A stretch of 38,049 bases of DNA, taken from contig DASRZM010000054.1 of the NCBI GenBank assembly GCA_035686365.1, positions 1 to 38,049 on the forward strand, read 5' to 3'. The notes under the pieces were generated by a model. That model was given only the letters and a program-made list of their open reading frames with translations, was not told where the DNA came from and did not search any database. This document shows, piece by piece, positions 24,047-34,500 of this stretch. This stretch comes from DASRZM01 sp035686365. Lineage in GTDB: Bacteria > Pseudomonadota > Gammaproteobacteria > Xanthomonadales > Xanthomonadaceae. Within the stretch, counting starts at the first letter, position 1. Every line of letters begins with the position of its first letter. A program made the position numbers and the translations under genes.

Positions 24047-24584
24047 TGCTGCATCCCATCGATGGATGCTGCGCGATCGGTCCCAGGCCGGTTGCTGCGA
24101 TCTCGCGCATCGCCTCCACCAGCTCGCGACGGTCGCCCTGCTGCCGTGCGTCGCGGTGACGGGGGTCCAGGCGACCGCGGTACTGGAGCTGCAGTTTGCT
24201 GTCGTAGCCGAAGAAGTCCGGGGTGCAGACCGCGCCGTACGCGCGCGCGGTCTCCTGCGTGCCGTCGAACAGGTAGGGAAAGGGGAAATCGAACTCCTGC
24301 GCGACCTGGCGCATGCGGTCGGGACTGTCTTCGGGCTGCTGGTGCGGGTCGTTGGGATTGATCGCGACCACACCGATGCCCTCGGCCTTCAGCTCCCGGC
24401 AGTCGGCCACCAGCCGTGGCCGGATCGCCTGCACGTACGGGCAGTGATTGCAGATGAACATCAACAGCGTCCCGCGCTCGCCGCGCACGTCCTCGAGCGT
24501 GGTCATGCGGCGATCGATGTCCGGCAGGCGGAACGGATGCGCCCGGATCCCCATCACCGGCTCGGGTGTCACCAGCAAGGCCAT
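24030..24584 (-). CDS. Thioredoxin-fold redox protein (AhpC/TSA-like)
   Basis: This 184-residue cytosolic protein has a thioredoxin fold with the active-site motif C45-N-H-C48 in LLMFICNHCPYVQAI. It is followed by GIGVVAINPNDPHQQPEDS and FPFPYLFDGTQETARAYGAVCTPDFF, where the cis-Pro loop VCTPDFF is clear. This matches the thioredoxin family often annotated as redoxin or peroxiredoxin-like. There is no signal peptide. The start is an ATG with a GAGG at slightly long spacing. It may reduce disulfides or peroxides; the partner is unknown. It is transcribed toward the GNAT gene. Confidence 0.88.
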   Translation of the reverse strand: MALLVTPEPVMGIRAHPFRLPDIDRRMTTLEDVRGERGTLLMFICNHCPYVQAIRPRLVADCRELKAEGIGVVAINPNDPHQQPEDSPDRMRQVAQEFDFPFPYLFDGTQETARAYGAVCTPDFFGYDSKLQLQYRGRLDPRHRDARQQGDRRELVEAMREIAATGLGPIAQHPSMGCSIKWTR

Positions 24585-24703
24585 GCGCTCGCCCTCGATT
24601 CGGACCCAATCGGCCCGACTCTACGCCGGCGGGCCGGAATGAGAAGCCGATCACGATATTCGGCAGTGACGCGCGGGACGAGCGGCACCCTACGCGGCCT
24701 TAT

Positions 24704-25741
24704 TCACCGTTCCTGGACCCGCAAGCGCCTCCACAGCTCCGCGCCGCGGCCGCGCCAGTCCGGGGCGCTGTCGATCCGGGTGGGACGGATCGGCTGCCAT
24801 GCGCCTGACTCCCGTCGTGCCAGCGCGAACGTGAACACGTAATCGGGCTCGGCACCCATGCGCAGGTCGGTTGCCAGAACGCGCCCGGACTCGTCGATGC
24901 GCACCGAGAGGTATCCGTGCGAGAACCATTCCAGGCGCTGCATCGACGGCAGGTCTGCAAGCGCCCGCCGCAGTGCCACGTCGCTGTGGCCATGCTCGAA
25001 CTGCAGCTGCGGCTCGTGTGCAAGCAGCGAGTACCAGCCTTCGGAATAGCCATCGGGTGTCATCACCAGCACCCGCCACACCAGCGTGGTGAGCAGCGAG
25101 GGCGACACCAGGACCCGCTCCGGGTCCAAGCCGGTCGCGGCGATCGCCGGCGCTGCCTGGCGTCCGACCCAGGCCTTGGCAGCGACGCTCCAAGCCAGGT
25201 ACGCGCTGGACAGGCACAGGCCGATCGCCAGCGCCCGCCGCGCCGCCGGCACCCGCCGCGAGAACGCCGCACAGGCCACCGCGACCAGCAGCGGCAACGT
25301 GTAGGCCGGATCGATGATCGCGATCGTCGCCCAGGAAGCCGGAGGCGGCTGCAGCGGCCACCACAGCTGCGTGCCGTACACGGTGAACGCATCGAGCAGC
25401 GGATGGGTGGCCAGTGTCAGCCACACGGCGAGCAGCCACCGCCACCAGGGCAACACGCGCAGGCCTGCATCCATGCGGCGGAACACCCAGGCCAGCAGTG
25501 GCGCCAGCGCGGTGAGCACGAACAGCGAGTGGCTGAAGCTGCGGTGCAGGGTGAAGCGCGCCAGGTCGTCCACGCGGGTCAGGAACACGTAGTCCAGGTC
25601 GGGCAAGCTGCCCAGCGCGGCGCCGTAGACCAGGGCGCGTCGCAGGTGCGTGCGCGGTACCGCGACCGCGGCCACCGAGGCTCCGAGTGCAAGTTGCGAA
25701 ATGGGGTCCAGGACGGGCTCCTGCGGTGGAGGCAGGGGCAT
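24704..25741 (-). CDS. Membrane-bound metal-dependent hydrolase, YdjM/DUF457-like
   Basis: This 345-residue integral membrane protein has the YdjM-type signature of metal-binding residues between helices: GSLPDLDYVF (about 44-53), FTLHRSFSHSLFV (63-75) and LATHPLLDAFTVYGTQLWWP. About five helices lie in the N-terminal 220 residues, and a soluble C-terminal domain (about 230-345) ends in ELWRRLRVQER. Relatives are annotated as inner-membrane metal-dependent hydrolases with some similarity to phosphatase-like activities; no substrate is established. The ATG at 25741 was chosen; the open frame extending to 25882 runs through a simple repeat and is not supported. It diverges from metK. Confidence 0.85.
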   Translation of the reverse strand: MPLPPPQEPVLDPISQLALGASVAAVAVPRTHLRRALVYGAALGSLPDLDYVFLTRVDDLARFTLHRSFSHSLFVLTALAPLLAWVFRRMDAGLRVLPWWRWLLAVWLTLATHPLLDAFTVYGTQLWWPLQPPPASWATIAIIDPAYTLPLLVAVACAAFSRRVPAARRALAIGLCLSSAYLAWSVAAKAWVGRQAAPAIAATGLDPERVLVSPSLLTTLVWRVLVMTPDGYSEGWYSLLAHEPQLQFEHGHSDVALRRALADLPSMQRLEWFSHGYLSVRIDESGRVLATDLRMGAEPDYVFTFALARRESGAWQPIRPTRIDSAPDWRGRGAELWRRLRVQER

Positions 25742-25796
25742 TGTGCCGGGTGGGACGGGCAGCCGGACGAAGCTGCACCCGCATTCCGAGTCACGA

Positions 25797-25831
25797 GTCC
25801 CGGATCCCGGGTCCCGGGTCCCGGGTCCCGG
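25797..25831. repeat. GTCCCGG heptanucleotide tandem repeat upstream of metK
   Basis: Five adjacent 7-bp units (one ATCCCGG, four GTCCCGG) lie in the divergent promoter region between the YdjM-like gene and metK. Heptamer slippage would change spacing in the promoter region without affecting a coding frame. No SAM riboswitch was recognised before metK. Confidence 0.75.
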
Positions 25832-25914
25832 CGATCGTGCATACTTCCCGGCCCGCGTGTACCATCCGCACCCCCGCCCCATCCTTCCATCCGAATCAAG
25901 GGATATTTGCCGCG

Positions 25915-27117
25915 ATGAGCAGCAGCTTCCTGTTCACCTCCGAGTCCGTCTCCGAGGGCCACCCGGACAAGGTCGCCGACCAGATTTCCGACGCCGTGCT
26001 CGATGCCATCCTGGCGCAGGACAAGGGCGCGCGCGTGGCCTGCGAGACGATGGTGAAGACGGGCGTGGCGATCGTCGCCGGCGAGGTCACCACCAGCGCC
26101 TGGGTCGACATCGAGGCGATCGCGCGCAAGGTCATCAACGAGATCGGCTACACCGATTCGGGCGTGGGCTTCGACGGCCACACCTGCGGCATCCTCAACC
26201 TGATCGGCAAGCAGTCGCCGGACATCGCGCGCGGCGTCGACCGGAAGAGGCCCGAGGAGCAGGGCGCCGGCGATCAGGGCCTGATGTTCGGCTATGCCTG
26301 CAATGAGACCAGGGAGTGCATGCCGGCGGCGATCTACTACGCCCACCGGCTGGTCGAGCAGCAGGCCACGGTGCGCAAGAAGAAGGGCACGGCCCTGCCC
26401 TGGCTGCGCCCGGACGCCAAGAGCCAGGTGACACTGCGCTACGAGAACGAGGTCGCCACCGGCATCGATGCGGTGGTGCTGTCCACGCAGCACGATCCGG
26501 GCGTGAAGCACAAGGACATCGTCGAAGGCGTGATGGAGCACATCATCAAGCCGGTGCTGCCGGGCAAGCTGATCACCCGGAAAACCAAGTTCCACATCAA
26601 TCCGACCGGCAAGTTCGTGGTCGGCGGCCCGGTCGGCGACTGCGGACTGACCGGGCGCAAGATCATCGTCGACACCTACGGCGGCTGGGCCCGCCACGGC
26701 GGCGGCGCATTTTCCGGCAAGGATCCGTCCAAGGTCGACCGCTCGGCGAGCTACGCCTGCCGCTACGTCGCCCGCAACATCGTGGCTGCCGGCATCGCCG
26801 CGCGCTGCGAGGTCCAGGTCAGCTACGCCATCGGCGTGGCCGCACCGACCTCGATCTCGGTGACCACCTTCGGCACCGGCAGGATCGAGGACGCGAAGAT
26901 CGAGAAGCTGATCCGCAAGCACTTCGACCTGCGCCCGTACGGCATCCTGAAGATGCTCGACCTGATCCACCCGATGTACCGCGAGACCGCCGCCTACGGC
27001 CACTTTGGCCGCAAGCCGCGCCAGGTCCGCCTCGGGAACGGTGAGACCTTCACGGCGTTCTCGTGGGAAAACACCGACAAGGCCGACGAGCTGCGCGAGG
27101 CTGCCGGCATCCGCTGA
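25915..27117 (+). CDS. metK: S-adenosylmethionine synthetase
   Basis: This 400-residue cytosolic enzyme makes SAM from methionine and ATP, releasing phosphate and pyrophosphate. Signatures include EGHPDKVADQISD (14-26), the ATP-binding GAGDQGLMFGYA (117-128), FHINPTGKFVVGGPVGDCGL, and the P-loop-like GGGAFSGKDPSKVDRSA. Length is close to the family norm (384-400). The ATG at 25915 gives the conserved N-terminus MSSSFLFTSESV. It provides SAM for the two methyltransferases in the window and works in the same cycle as ahcY (3 kb downstream) and metF (8 kb downstream). Confidence 0.97.
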   Translation: MSSSFLFTSESVSEGHPDKVADQISDAVLDAILAQDKGARVACETMVKTGVAIVAGEVTTSAWVDIEAIARKVINEIGYTDSGVGFDGHTCGILNLIGKQSPDIARGVDRKRPEEQGAGDQGLMFGYACNETRECMPAAIYYAHRLVEQQATVRKKKGTALPWLRPDAKSQVTLRYENEVATGIDAVVLSTQHDPGVKHKDIVEGVMEHIIKPVLPGKLITRKTKFHINPTGKFVVGGPVGDCGLTGRKIIVDTYGGWARHGGGAFSGKDPSKVDRSASYACRYVARNIVAAGIAARCEVQVSYAIGVAAPTSISVTTFGTGRIEDAKIEKLIRKHFDLRPYGILKMLDLIHPMYRETAAYGHFGRKPRQVRLGNGETFTAFSWENTDKADELREAAGIR

Positions 27118-27192
27118 TCGAACGCGAGGTCCGGAACGCGCTGCCGCAAGGCGGGACGCTCCGCCGCCGCCATGATCCATCCGACGGCCAAC

Positions 27193-27360
27193 TCAGCGCG
27201 GCCTCGGCGCGCCGGCCGGCTGGTACAGGCTCCAGGCGTTGCGATCCGGGTCGACGAAGTCCAGCGTCAGACCGCCGTCAGGCGCCTGGCTGACCGGCAC
27301 CACGATCTCGACGCCGCGCCCGGCGAGTGCCTCGGCGATTGTACCCGGCGCGAAGCCCGC
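27193..27360 (-). pseudogene. Remnant of a VOC/glyoxalase-family gene (C-terminal part)
   Basis: Read on the minus strand, 27360 to 27193 encodes 55 codons and a stop, including IAEALAGRGVEIVVP and GGLTLDFVDPDRNAWSLYQP, the typical C-terminal strands of VOC proteins (the DPDRN-W-LYQP pattern). No start codon or N-terminal half exists; the frame is preceded directly by the TGA stop of the 330-residue gene at 27361, in the same frame. It looks like a truncated gene left by a rearrangement whose junction lies at or near that stop. Confidence 0.65.
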
Positions 27361-28353
27361 TCATGGCGGCGGACGCCACTGCCCGCGCCGCAGCAGGCGC
27401 TCGTCCAGCAGGGCCAGGTAATGCTGCATCTGCTCGAAGTGCTGGCCACTCATGGCGCGCGTGCGCAGGTATTCCATGCGCGTGAGATGGGCATAGCACT
27501 CGCCCAGGTGGATGCAATCGGAATCGGCCTCGTGGCTGAAGCGCCCGCACTGGGTCCGGCCATTGGCGCAGGCCGCCCACTCGGCTGCGCGGGCGACGAC
27601 CTGGTCGCGCTCGGCCGCGTCCTGGACGCTGTTGAAGACCTCGCGTTCGATCTGCGAGATGCGCGGATCGGAAGAATCGGCCAGCGCCAGGATCACGTCC
27701 TGCAGCGCCTCGGGTTCGCTGGTGGTGGCGCCGATCCGGATCGCCAGCTCGATCTCGTCGGGCCCCAGCGAGAACTTGCTCAGGAACAGGCGCGAGGCCA
27801 GGGCGACTTCGTCGCCTGCGGTGGCGGCCCGGTCCAGTCGCGCCTGGTACCCGGACGTGATCTGCTCACCGGCCGCCGCGTGCCCGGCCGGGTCATCGCA
27901 GAAGGCTTGACGCCGCTCCATGGCCTGCTCGCGCAGCCAGAACTCGCGGGAACCCGGCGGAGAGTCGTTGCCCGGCGGTTCCCCGGATTCGTCGAACAGG
28001 AAGTAGCAGTAGCCGACCAGGTCGGTGACCGCCATCAGGGCCAGCACGTCTCCAGCCCCGGCCAGCGGCAGCAGTTGCCGGTAGGCCTGGCTCGCTGTGT
28101 CGGCGCGCTGCACGATCTGCAACGGATGGATCTGCAACGGATGCGCGGCCGATTCGGGCGGCCGCTCCCGGGTCGCGGAATCGGCAGCGGTACCGCGCCC
28201 GGCCCGGATCGCCGCGGCCGGCCGGTGCGGGTCCGTGGCACTGTCCGCGCCGGCTCCGGTCGCACCCGGACCCAGCCCAGCAACCGCGAACACCAGCCCG
28301 CCGAGCGCAGCCAGCGCCAGTGCCAGTGCCAGCATCCGGGTCCGTCCGTTCAC
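27361..28353 (-). CDS. Hypothetical membrane-anchored protein
   Basis: This predicted 330-residue protein has one N-terminal membrane helix (LALALALAALGGLVFAVAGLG) followed by a Pro/Ala/Thr-rich linker and a mainly helical region. That region includes Cys-containing segments (LVGYCYFLFDES, AFCDDPAGH, AACANGRTQCGRF, SDCIHLGECYAHL), which suggests an exported domain stabilised by disulfides. I recognise no family. The GTG at 28353 with GAGG upstream was chosen because it places the helix at the start; the frame is open to 28620 but that extension is Arg-rich and overlaps no recognisable domain. Downstream in the same frame lies the VOC remnant. The C-terminus (LLRRGQWRPPP) may be a product of the same rearrangement. 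Confidence 0.68.
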   Translation of the reverse strand: MNGRTRMLALALALAALGGLVFAVAGLGPGATGAGADSATDPHRPAAAIRAGRGTAADSATRERPPESAAHPLQIHPLQIVQRADTASQAYRQLLPLAGAGDVLALMAVTDLVGYCYFLFDESGEPPGNDSPPGSREFWLREQAMERRQAFCDDPAGHAAAGEQITSGYQARLDRAATAGDEVALASRLFLSKFSLGPDEIELAIRIGATTSEPEALQDVILALADSSDPRISQIEREVFNSVQDAAERDQVVARAAEWAACANGRTQCGRFSHEADSDCIHLGECYAHLTRMEYLRTRAMSGQHFEQMQHYLALLDERLLRRGQWRPPP

Positions 28354-28585
28354 GGCGGTCTTCGCCTCGTCATGAACAGGACGCGCGCGTCCACGCGTCC
28401 GATCCGGGTCGATTCTACCCCCCGCATCGGGCCGGGCCGACCTCGACACCTGCTCGTCCTGGCGCCTCGCCATGGCCTCGTCGCGGACCGTCCGACCAGG
28501 GGGAACAGCCGAGCGCGGACGAACCCTCCAGCACGGGCAATGCCGATGCCGCAATTGGGACCGGCATCTTCGCCGACAGCCCAGG

Positions 28586-28661
28586 GAACCTCTGAACAAG
28601 GTCAGAGGTTCGCGCGCCATGGATGGCGCGCTCGCGGATCAAGCACGCAAGTGCTTGATCC
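28586..28661. other. Three consecutive perfect hairpins ahead of element B
   Basis: Stems are GAACCTCTGA with TCAGAGGTTC (28586-28595, 28602-28611), GCGCGCCAT with ATGGCGCGC (28612-28620, 28623-28631), and GGATCAAGCAC with GTGCTTGATCC (28636-28646, 28651-28661). The last has a GCAA loop and forms the left end of the dispersed element at 28640. With it they fill most of the 434-bp gap 28354-28787; no gene was recognised in the rest. Confidence 0.75.
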
Positions 28662-28753
28662 GGCGGAGCCAGGTCCGGGCATGTGCCGGACATGTGCCGG
28701 ACTCGGCGAGTCTGATCGAGTCCAGGATGGACTGGATCAGACCTTCCCTGGAG
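28640..28753 (+). repeat. Structured dispersed element of about 115 bp, copy B
   Basis: This copy matches 11051-11165 along its length. It holds the GCAA-loop hairpin, an 11-bp tandem unit (CCGGGCATGTG then CCGGACATGTG) and a hairpin with arms 28710-28724 and 28728-28742 (15 bp, one mismatch), followed by CCTTCC. It lies between two leftward genes, reading against them, whereas copy A reads with its neighbours. Confidence 0.8.
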
Positions 28754-28787
28754 AATCCTGTGCTTGTGCCGTGATCGGGCGGACGGG

Positions 28788-29624
28788 TCAGAGCCGCTCG
28801 ATCCGGTAGCGCCAGCTCCGGTAGAACCCGGAGAAGATCGAAACCTTCTCCTCGGCGACCACGCGCTTGCCGGCCTCGCGCGCACATTCGGCGACCAGGG
28901 CATCGAGGTCCTGGTGCCACAGGCTCGGCAGGAACGGTTCGGCCGTGCCCAGGATCCAGCGCAGCAGTCCGATCCGGTGCAGCGGATGCGTGCCGGTGCG
29001 TTCGCCATACTCCGACAGCACCAGCCGGCCGCCCGGGCGCACGACCCGGAGCGCCTCCACCAGCGCCCGGCGCCGTGCATCGACCGGCAACTCGTGCAGC
29101 AGCAGGAACATCAGCGCGGTGTCGAAACGGTCTTCGGCATAGCTCAGCGACTCGGCGTTCATCTCGGCCAGGCGCACGCGCCCGGCCAGGCCGGCCTTGT
29201 CCAGCTTGCATTGCGCGCGCTCGAGCTGGATCGGCGCAACATCGATCACGGTGAGCGGGTTGTCCCCGAGGCTGGCCGCGAGCCTGGGCACCAGATTGCC
29301 GTAGGCGGAGGCGATCAGCAGGGCGTCGCCGGCCGACGCGCCGTCGACGAGCCGCAGCGTGTGATCGGTGATCGCACGGTAGTGTCCGAACACGATGGCG
29401 TTGATGATCGGCTGGTGGTCGAAGAACCACACCGCCGGCCGCCACAGGTAGGCCCACCAGTAGTGCCGCACCAGGTAATCGGGCAGCGGCCGGCGGTGCA
29501 ACACCAGGCGGGGCCCGGGCGCTTGGGCCGGAGCGGCCAGGCCGAGCGGCGACAGTGCCTGCACCTGGGCCTCCGCCTGGGCCGGGCTCGAACCCGTCGC
29601 GTCGTACAAGCGCTCCTGATACAT
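28788..29624 (-). CDS. RquA-like SAM-dependent methyltransferase (possible rhodoquinone biosynthesis)
   Basis: This 278-residue protein resembles RquA, the enzyme that converts ubiquinone to rhodoquinone using SAM. Matching stretches are LPDYLVRHYWWAYLWRPAVWFF (about 47-68, read as two blocks), INAIVFGHYRAITDHTL, the motif I-like IASAYGNLVPRLA (105-117), VIDVAPIQLE (126-135), and MFLLLHELP (172-180) followed by RVVRPGGRLVLSEY. The YxWAY and LLHE features separate this group from UbiE/UbiG. Whether it is a true RquA or a paralogue cannot be settled by eye. The ATG at 29624 has AGGAGG at good spacing. It diverges from ahcY, which would remove the SAH it makes. If real, rhodoquinone implies respiration with fumarate-type acceptors under low oxygen. 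Confidence 0.7.
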   Translation of the reverse strand: MYQERLYDATGSSPAQAEAQVQALSPLGLAAPAQAPGPRLVLHRRPLPDYLVRHYWWAYLWRPAVWFFDHQPIINAIVFGHYRAITDHTLRLVDGASAGDALLIASAYGNLVPRLAASLGDNPLTVIDVAPIQLERAQCKLDKAGLAGRVRLAEMNAESLSYAEDRFDTALMFLLLHELPVDARRRALVEALRVVRPGGRLVLSEYGERTGTHPLHRIGLLRWILGTAEPFLPSLWHQDLDALVAECAREAGKRVVAEEKVSIFSGFYRSWRYRIERL

Positions 29625-29818
29625 GCCGATGCCCTCCTGAGGCTGGTCGGCGCATGGCCGCCCGGGTGGACCGCTGCGGCAAGCCGCTCGAAGTCCGATG
29701 CCAGCCAGCATCCCCGACCCCGTCCCGACGGTGGTTGACCTCGATCAATAGCCGGTGGCGGCCGCGCCCGTCGCGAGGCGTCGGCGCGGGCTCGTCGTCG
29801 CCCGGCCCCGACAACGGA

Positions 29819-29824
29819 TATAAT
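29819..29824 (+). promoter_or_regulatory. -10 box of the ahcY promoter
   Basis: TATAAT is a perfect -10 hexamer 12 bases before the SAH riboswitch begins, so transcription would start just ahead of the riboswitch P1 stem. No strong -35 is visible at 17-bp spacing. Confidence 0.7.
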
Positions 29825-29835
29825 CCCGACCCTCC

Positions 29836-29932
29836 GCACCGAGGGGCGTTGCAGCCCCGCCGCCCCGCCCCTGCCGGCGGGGTCCCGGCTGGGTCAGGCT
29901 CGGCGCGGCTTCCCATGCAACGGCGCCCGTTC
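29836..29932 (+). promoter_or_regulatory. SAH riboswitch controlling ahcY
   Basis: The three conserved blocks of the SAH riboswitch appear in order: CCGAGGGGCGTTGC (29839-29852), GTCAGGCTCGG (29893-29903) and GCAACGGCGCCC (29917-29928). The first and last pair as P1 (GGGCG with CGCCC), and a GC-rich P2-type hairpin lies between. These elements sense S-adenosylhomocysteine and turn on genes for its removal, which fits the ahcY gene 38 bases downstream. The SAH ligand is from family knowledge; the structure is read from the sequence. Confidence 0.88.
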
Positions 29933-29970
29933 GGGACCGCTCTCGCGGCCCATGACACGGAGAAACCGCC

Positions 29971-31404
<1,434 letters not shown>

Positions 31405-31419
31405 TCCGCTGCTGTCGGC

Positions 31420-31460
31420 GGGGGAATCGGGCCGGCCGGCGACGACCGGCCCTCTCCCCC
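31420..31460 (+). terminator. GC-rich hairpin after ahcY, possible terminator
   Basis: GGGCCGG (31429-31435) pairs with CCGGCCC (31446-31452), extended by GGGGG with CCCCC (31420-31424, 31456-31460). No T-run follows, so intrinsic termination is uncertain. Confidence 0.45.
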
Positions 31461-31558
31461 AGCGCCTGGGTGGGTCGTACGGCCACCTGCGGGCCGCATC
31501 GACGCGCACCGGCGCCAAGCTTGGTAGATTCGGCCGTGGGCCCGGACCTCCATTTCCC

Positions 31559-34500
31559 ATGATCGCGCGTTGCCTCCGCTCGCTGCTGCCGATGCTCGTA
31601 TGCGCCACCGGCCAGGTTGCCGCCGCCGCCCCGGACTGGCGGCCGGCCGAAGCCGGCGGCAAGTCCTTGCCGTCTTCGCTGTCCTCGCACTACGCGGCGC
31701 TGCCCGCGGGCAGCGCGCACCCGATGCTGCGCGGCAGCGCCAAGGCGCAGGCGCCGTGGACGCTGCATCTGCCCGACGGCAGCCGCTTCCGGGTCGAGCT
31801 TGCCGGCCAGACCCTGCACGCGAACGGCGATGTCACCTATGCCGGGACCGTCGAACGCGCCGGTGCCCTGTATCCGGTCATGATGACGGTGGGGCCGGAG
31901 GCCAGCTTCGGCACCTGGCGCACGCCGCTCGGCGAGTACCGCTTCGAATCGCGCGGCGCCGAGGGCTGGCTGCTGGAGGTCCATCATCGCGGCCTGGCCC
32001 TGGAACCGGCGGACACGCATGCGGTGGGCAGCGCCGGCCGCACCATGGCCCCGAGCGGCAGCGCCGCGGCGAAAGCCGGGGAAACGGTCATCGATGTGCT
32101 GTTCGTGTTTTCGGCGAACTTCGCGGCGCGCTACCCCGGCAGCGCCGCCCAGACCCGCGTCAACCACCTGGTGGCATTGGCCAACCAGGCGCTGGCGGAC
32201 AGTGCGGTGTCGCTGGTGCTGCGGCTGGTCGGGGCCGAGGCCACCGCCTATCCGGATTCGGCCGGCGGCAACGGCCCGGCGGTCCAGGCACTGGCCTCGA
32301 CGCTGGCCGGGCAGTCCGACGATTTCCCGGGCCTGCGCCAGCGCCGCAGCGATCTGGGCGCGGACCTGGTCACGCTGGTCTGGCCGCACGAGATCGAGAC
32401 GCGCGGCAGCTGCGGCGTCGCCTTCTTCCCCGACGGGCGGCCCGAGCTCGGCGTCAACGTGGTCAGCGACGGCTTCGACTCCTGGTCGCTGTGCGCCGAC
32501 GACGTGTATGCGCACGAGGTCGGCCACAACCTGGGCGCCGAGCACCAGAACGGTTCCAACTCGGGCGAAGCCGGCTTCGGTACGCCCTTCATTTTGCCGG
32601 GCCGGCTGCACACGGTGATGGGTTCATTCGGCAGCGGCCACCCGGACCGCTACCTGGGCCTGTCGCGCTTCTCCAATCCCGACAGGCGGTGCGGCGGTGT
32701 GCCCTGCGGCGTACCCGACCTGCACGACAACGCGCGCCGGCTGCGCCAGAACATGGCGGCCGTCGCCGCCTATGCACCGCAACGCTCCGTCGCGGTGGTG
32801 GCGGCGCCGCCGCCGCACGACCCGGACGTCGATGGCGACGGCGTGCCCGAAAGCCAGGACGCATTTCCGCACGACCCGCGCTGGCATGCCGACCGCGACG
32901 GCGACGGCGTCGCCGACCCGGTCGATGCCTTTCCCGACGATCCATCCGAGTGGGCCGACACCGACGGCGATGGCGTCGGCGACAACGCCGACCCGGACGA
33001 CGATGGCGACGGCATCGCCGACGCCCAGGATGCGTTCCCGCTCGATCCCTCCGAGCACGTGGACAGCGACGGCGACCGCGTGGGCGACAACGCCGATGCC
33101 TTTCCGTTGGACCGCCGCGAATGGCGCGACAGCGACGGCGACGGGATCGGCGACAACGCCGAGCCGGATGCCGACGACGACGGCGTACCGGACTTCGCCA
33201 CGCCTGCGACCCTGGCCGACGTCGACCTGCTGGTGATCAGCGCCGGCACCGATCGCGTGCTGCGCCTGGACGGCGCCAGCGGCCTGTACGGCGGCGTGGA
33301 GATCGCCGATGCCCACGTGCCGCAGGCGCTGGGCCCGCAGTCGGCGATCGACTGGAACCCGCACGACAAGCGGCTGTACGCGCTGGTCGGCGGTGGCGTA
33401 CGCCGCTACGACCGCGCCGGTCCGACACCGGAAGGCATCCTCATCCACCCGACCCTGCTCGGGCCGCTGCCGGGCCTGCAGTCGAGTTTCCCGTCCGGGC
33501 TCGCCGTTGCCGCCGATGGCACCCTTGTGATCGCCGACGAGCACTTCCGCGTGCTGGCGATGCACGATGCGATCACCGGTGAGCTGAAGGCCGGCGGCGT
33601 GCCCGCCTGGATTCCCCGATTCAACGGCGTGTTGCGCGATGTGGCGGTCTCCGGCGAACGCGCCTGGGCGCTGGAACGCGACGGCATGATCACCGAAGCG
33701 GACATCGCCGGTGCCAGGCCGCTTCGATCCGACCGGCCGGTGCCGACCGGCTTCGACAATCCATGGAATGCGGCCGACATCGAGGTCACGCCCGACGGCA
33801 GCGCGCTGCTGATCGCCGACCCGGGTTCCGGGACGGTGCTGCGGGTCGCGGTCGAGCGGCTCGATCACGCAACGATTTTCATCGCGGCCGGCAGCGGCGG
33901 GCTGGACGGCCCGGCCGGACTGGCCTTCGGGCCCGACGGCCACCTGTACGTGAGCAGCATCGGCAGCGACCAGGTGCTGCGCTACGACGGGACTACCGGC
34001 GCCTTCATCGACGTGTTCTCGAAAACGCCGCCGGGCGTGCTCGAGCAGCCGCGCGACCTGCGGTTCGTACCCAAGGTGCGCGACCGCTATCCGCGCGATG
34101 CGCAGCGCCGGTTCCGGCCGGTACCGGGCAATTGGTACAACCCGGCGCGCTCCGGCCACGGGCTGGAACTGCAGCGCTCGGGCGATCGCATCGGCCTGCT
34201 CTGGTACACCTACCTGGACGACGGCACGCCCACCTGGTACCTGGCGCCGGCTCGGCCGCTGGTCGACGATGTCTGGAGCGCGCCGCTGCTGCGCTTCACC
34301 TGGGACGGCGTGCGCGCAACCGGCGTGGAGGTCGGCAGTGTCAGCCTGCGCTTCGCCGACGAGCGGCACGCCGACTTCAGCTGGACCCTGCCCGGAAGCA
34401 GCGGCCAGGAGCCGATCCAGCTGCTGCTGGCCGGCACCACCTCGGAGTCGCAGTTCCCGACCGCGGCCTGGTATCCACCGGCCGAGTCCGGTTGGGGCCT

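Noticed and set aside
25840..25914. Possible SAM riboswitch in front of metK
   Set aside because: The leader is short and lacks the conserved SAM-I, SAM-II or SAM-IV blocks.
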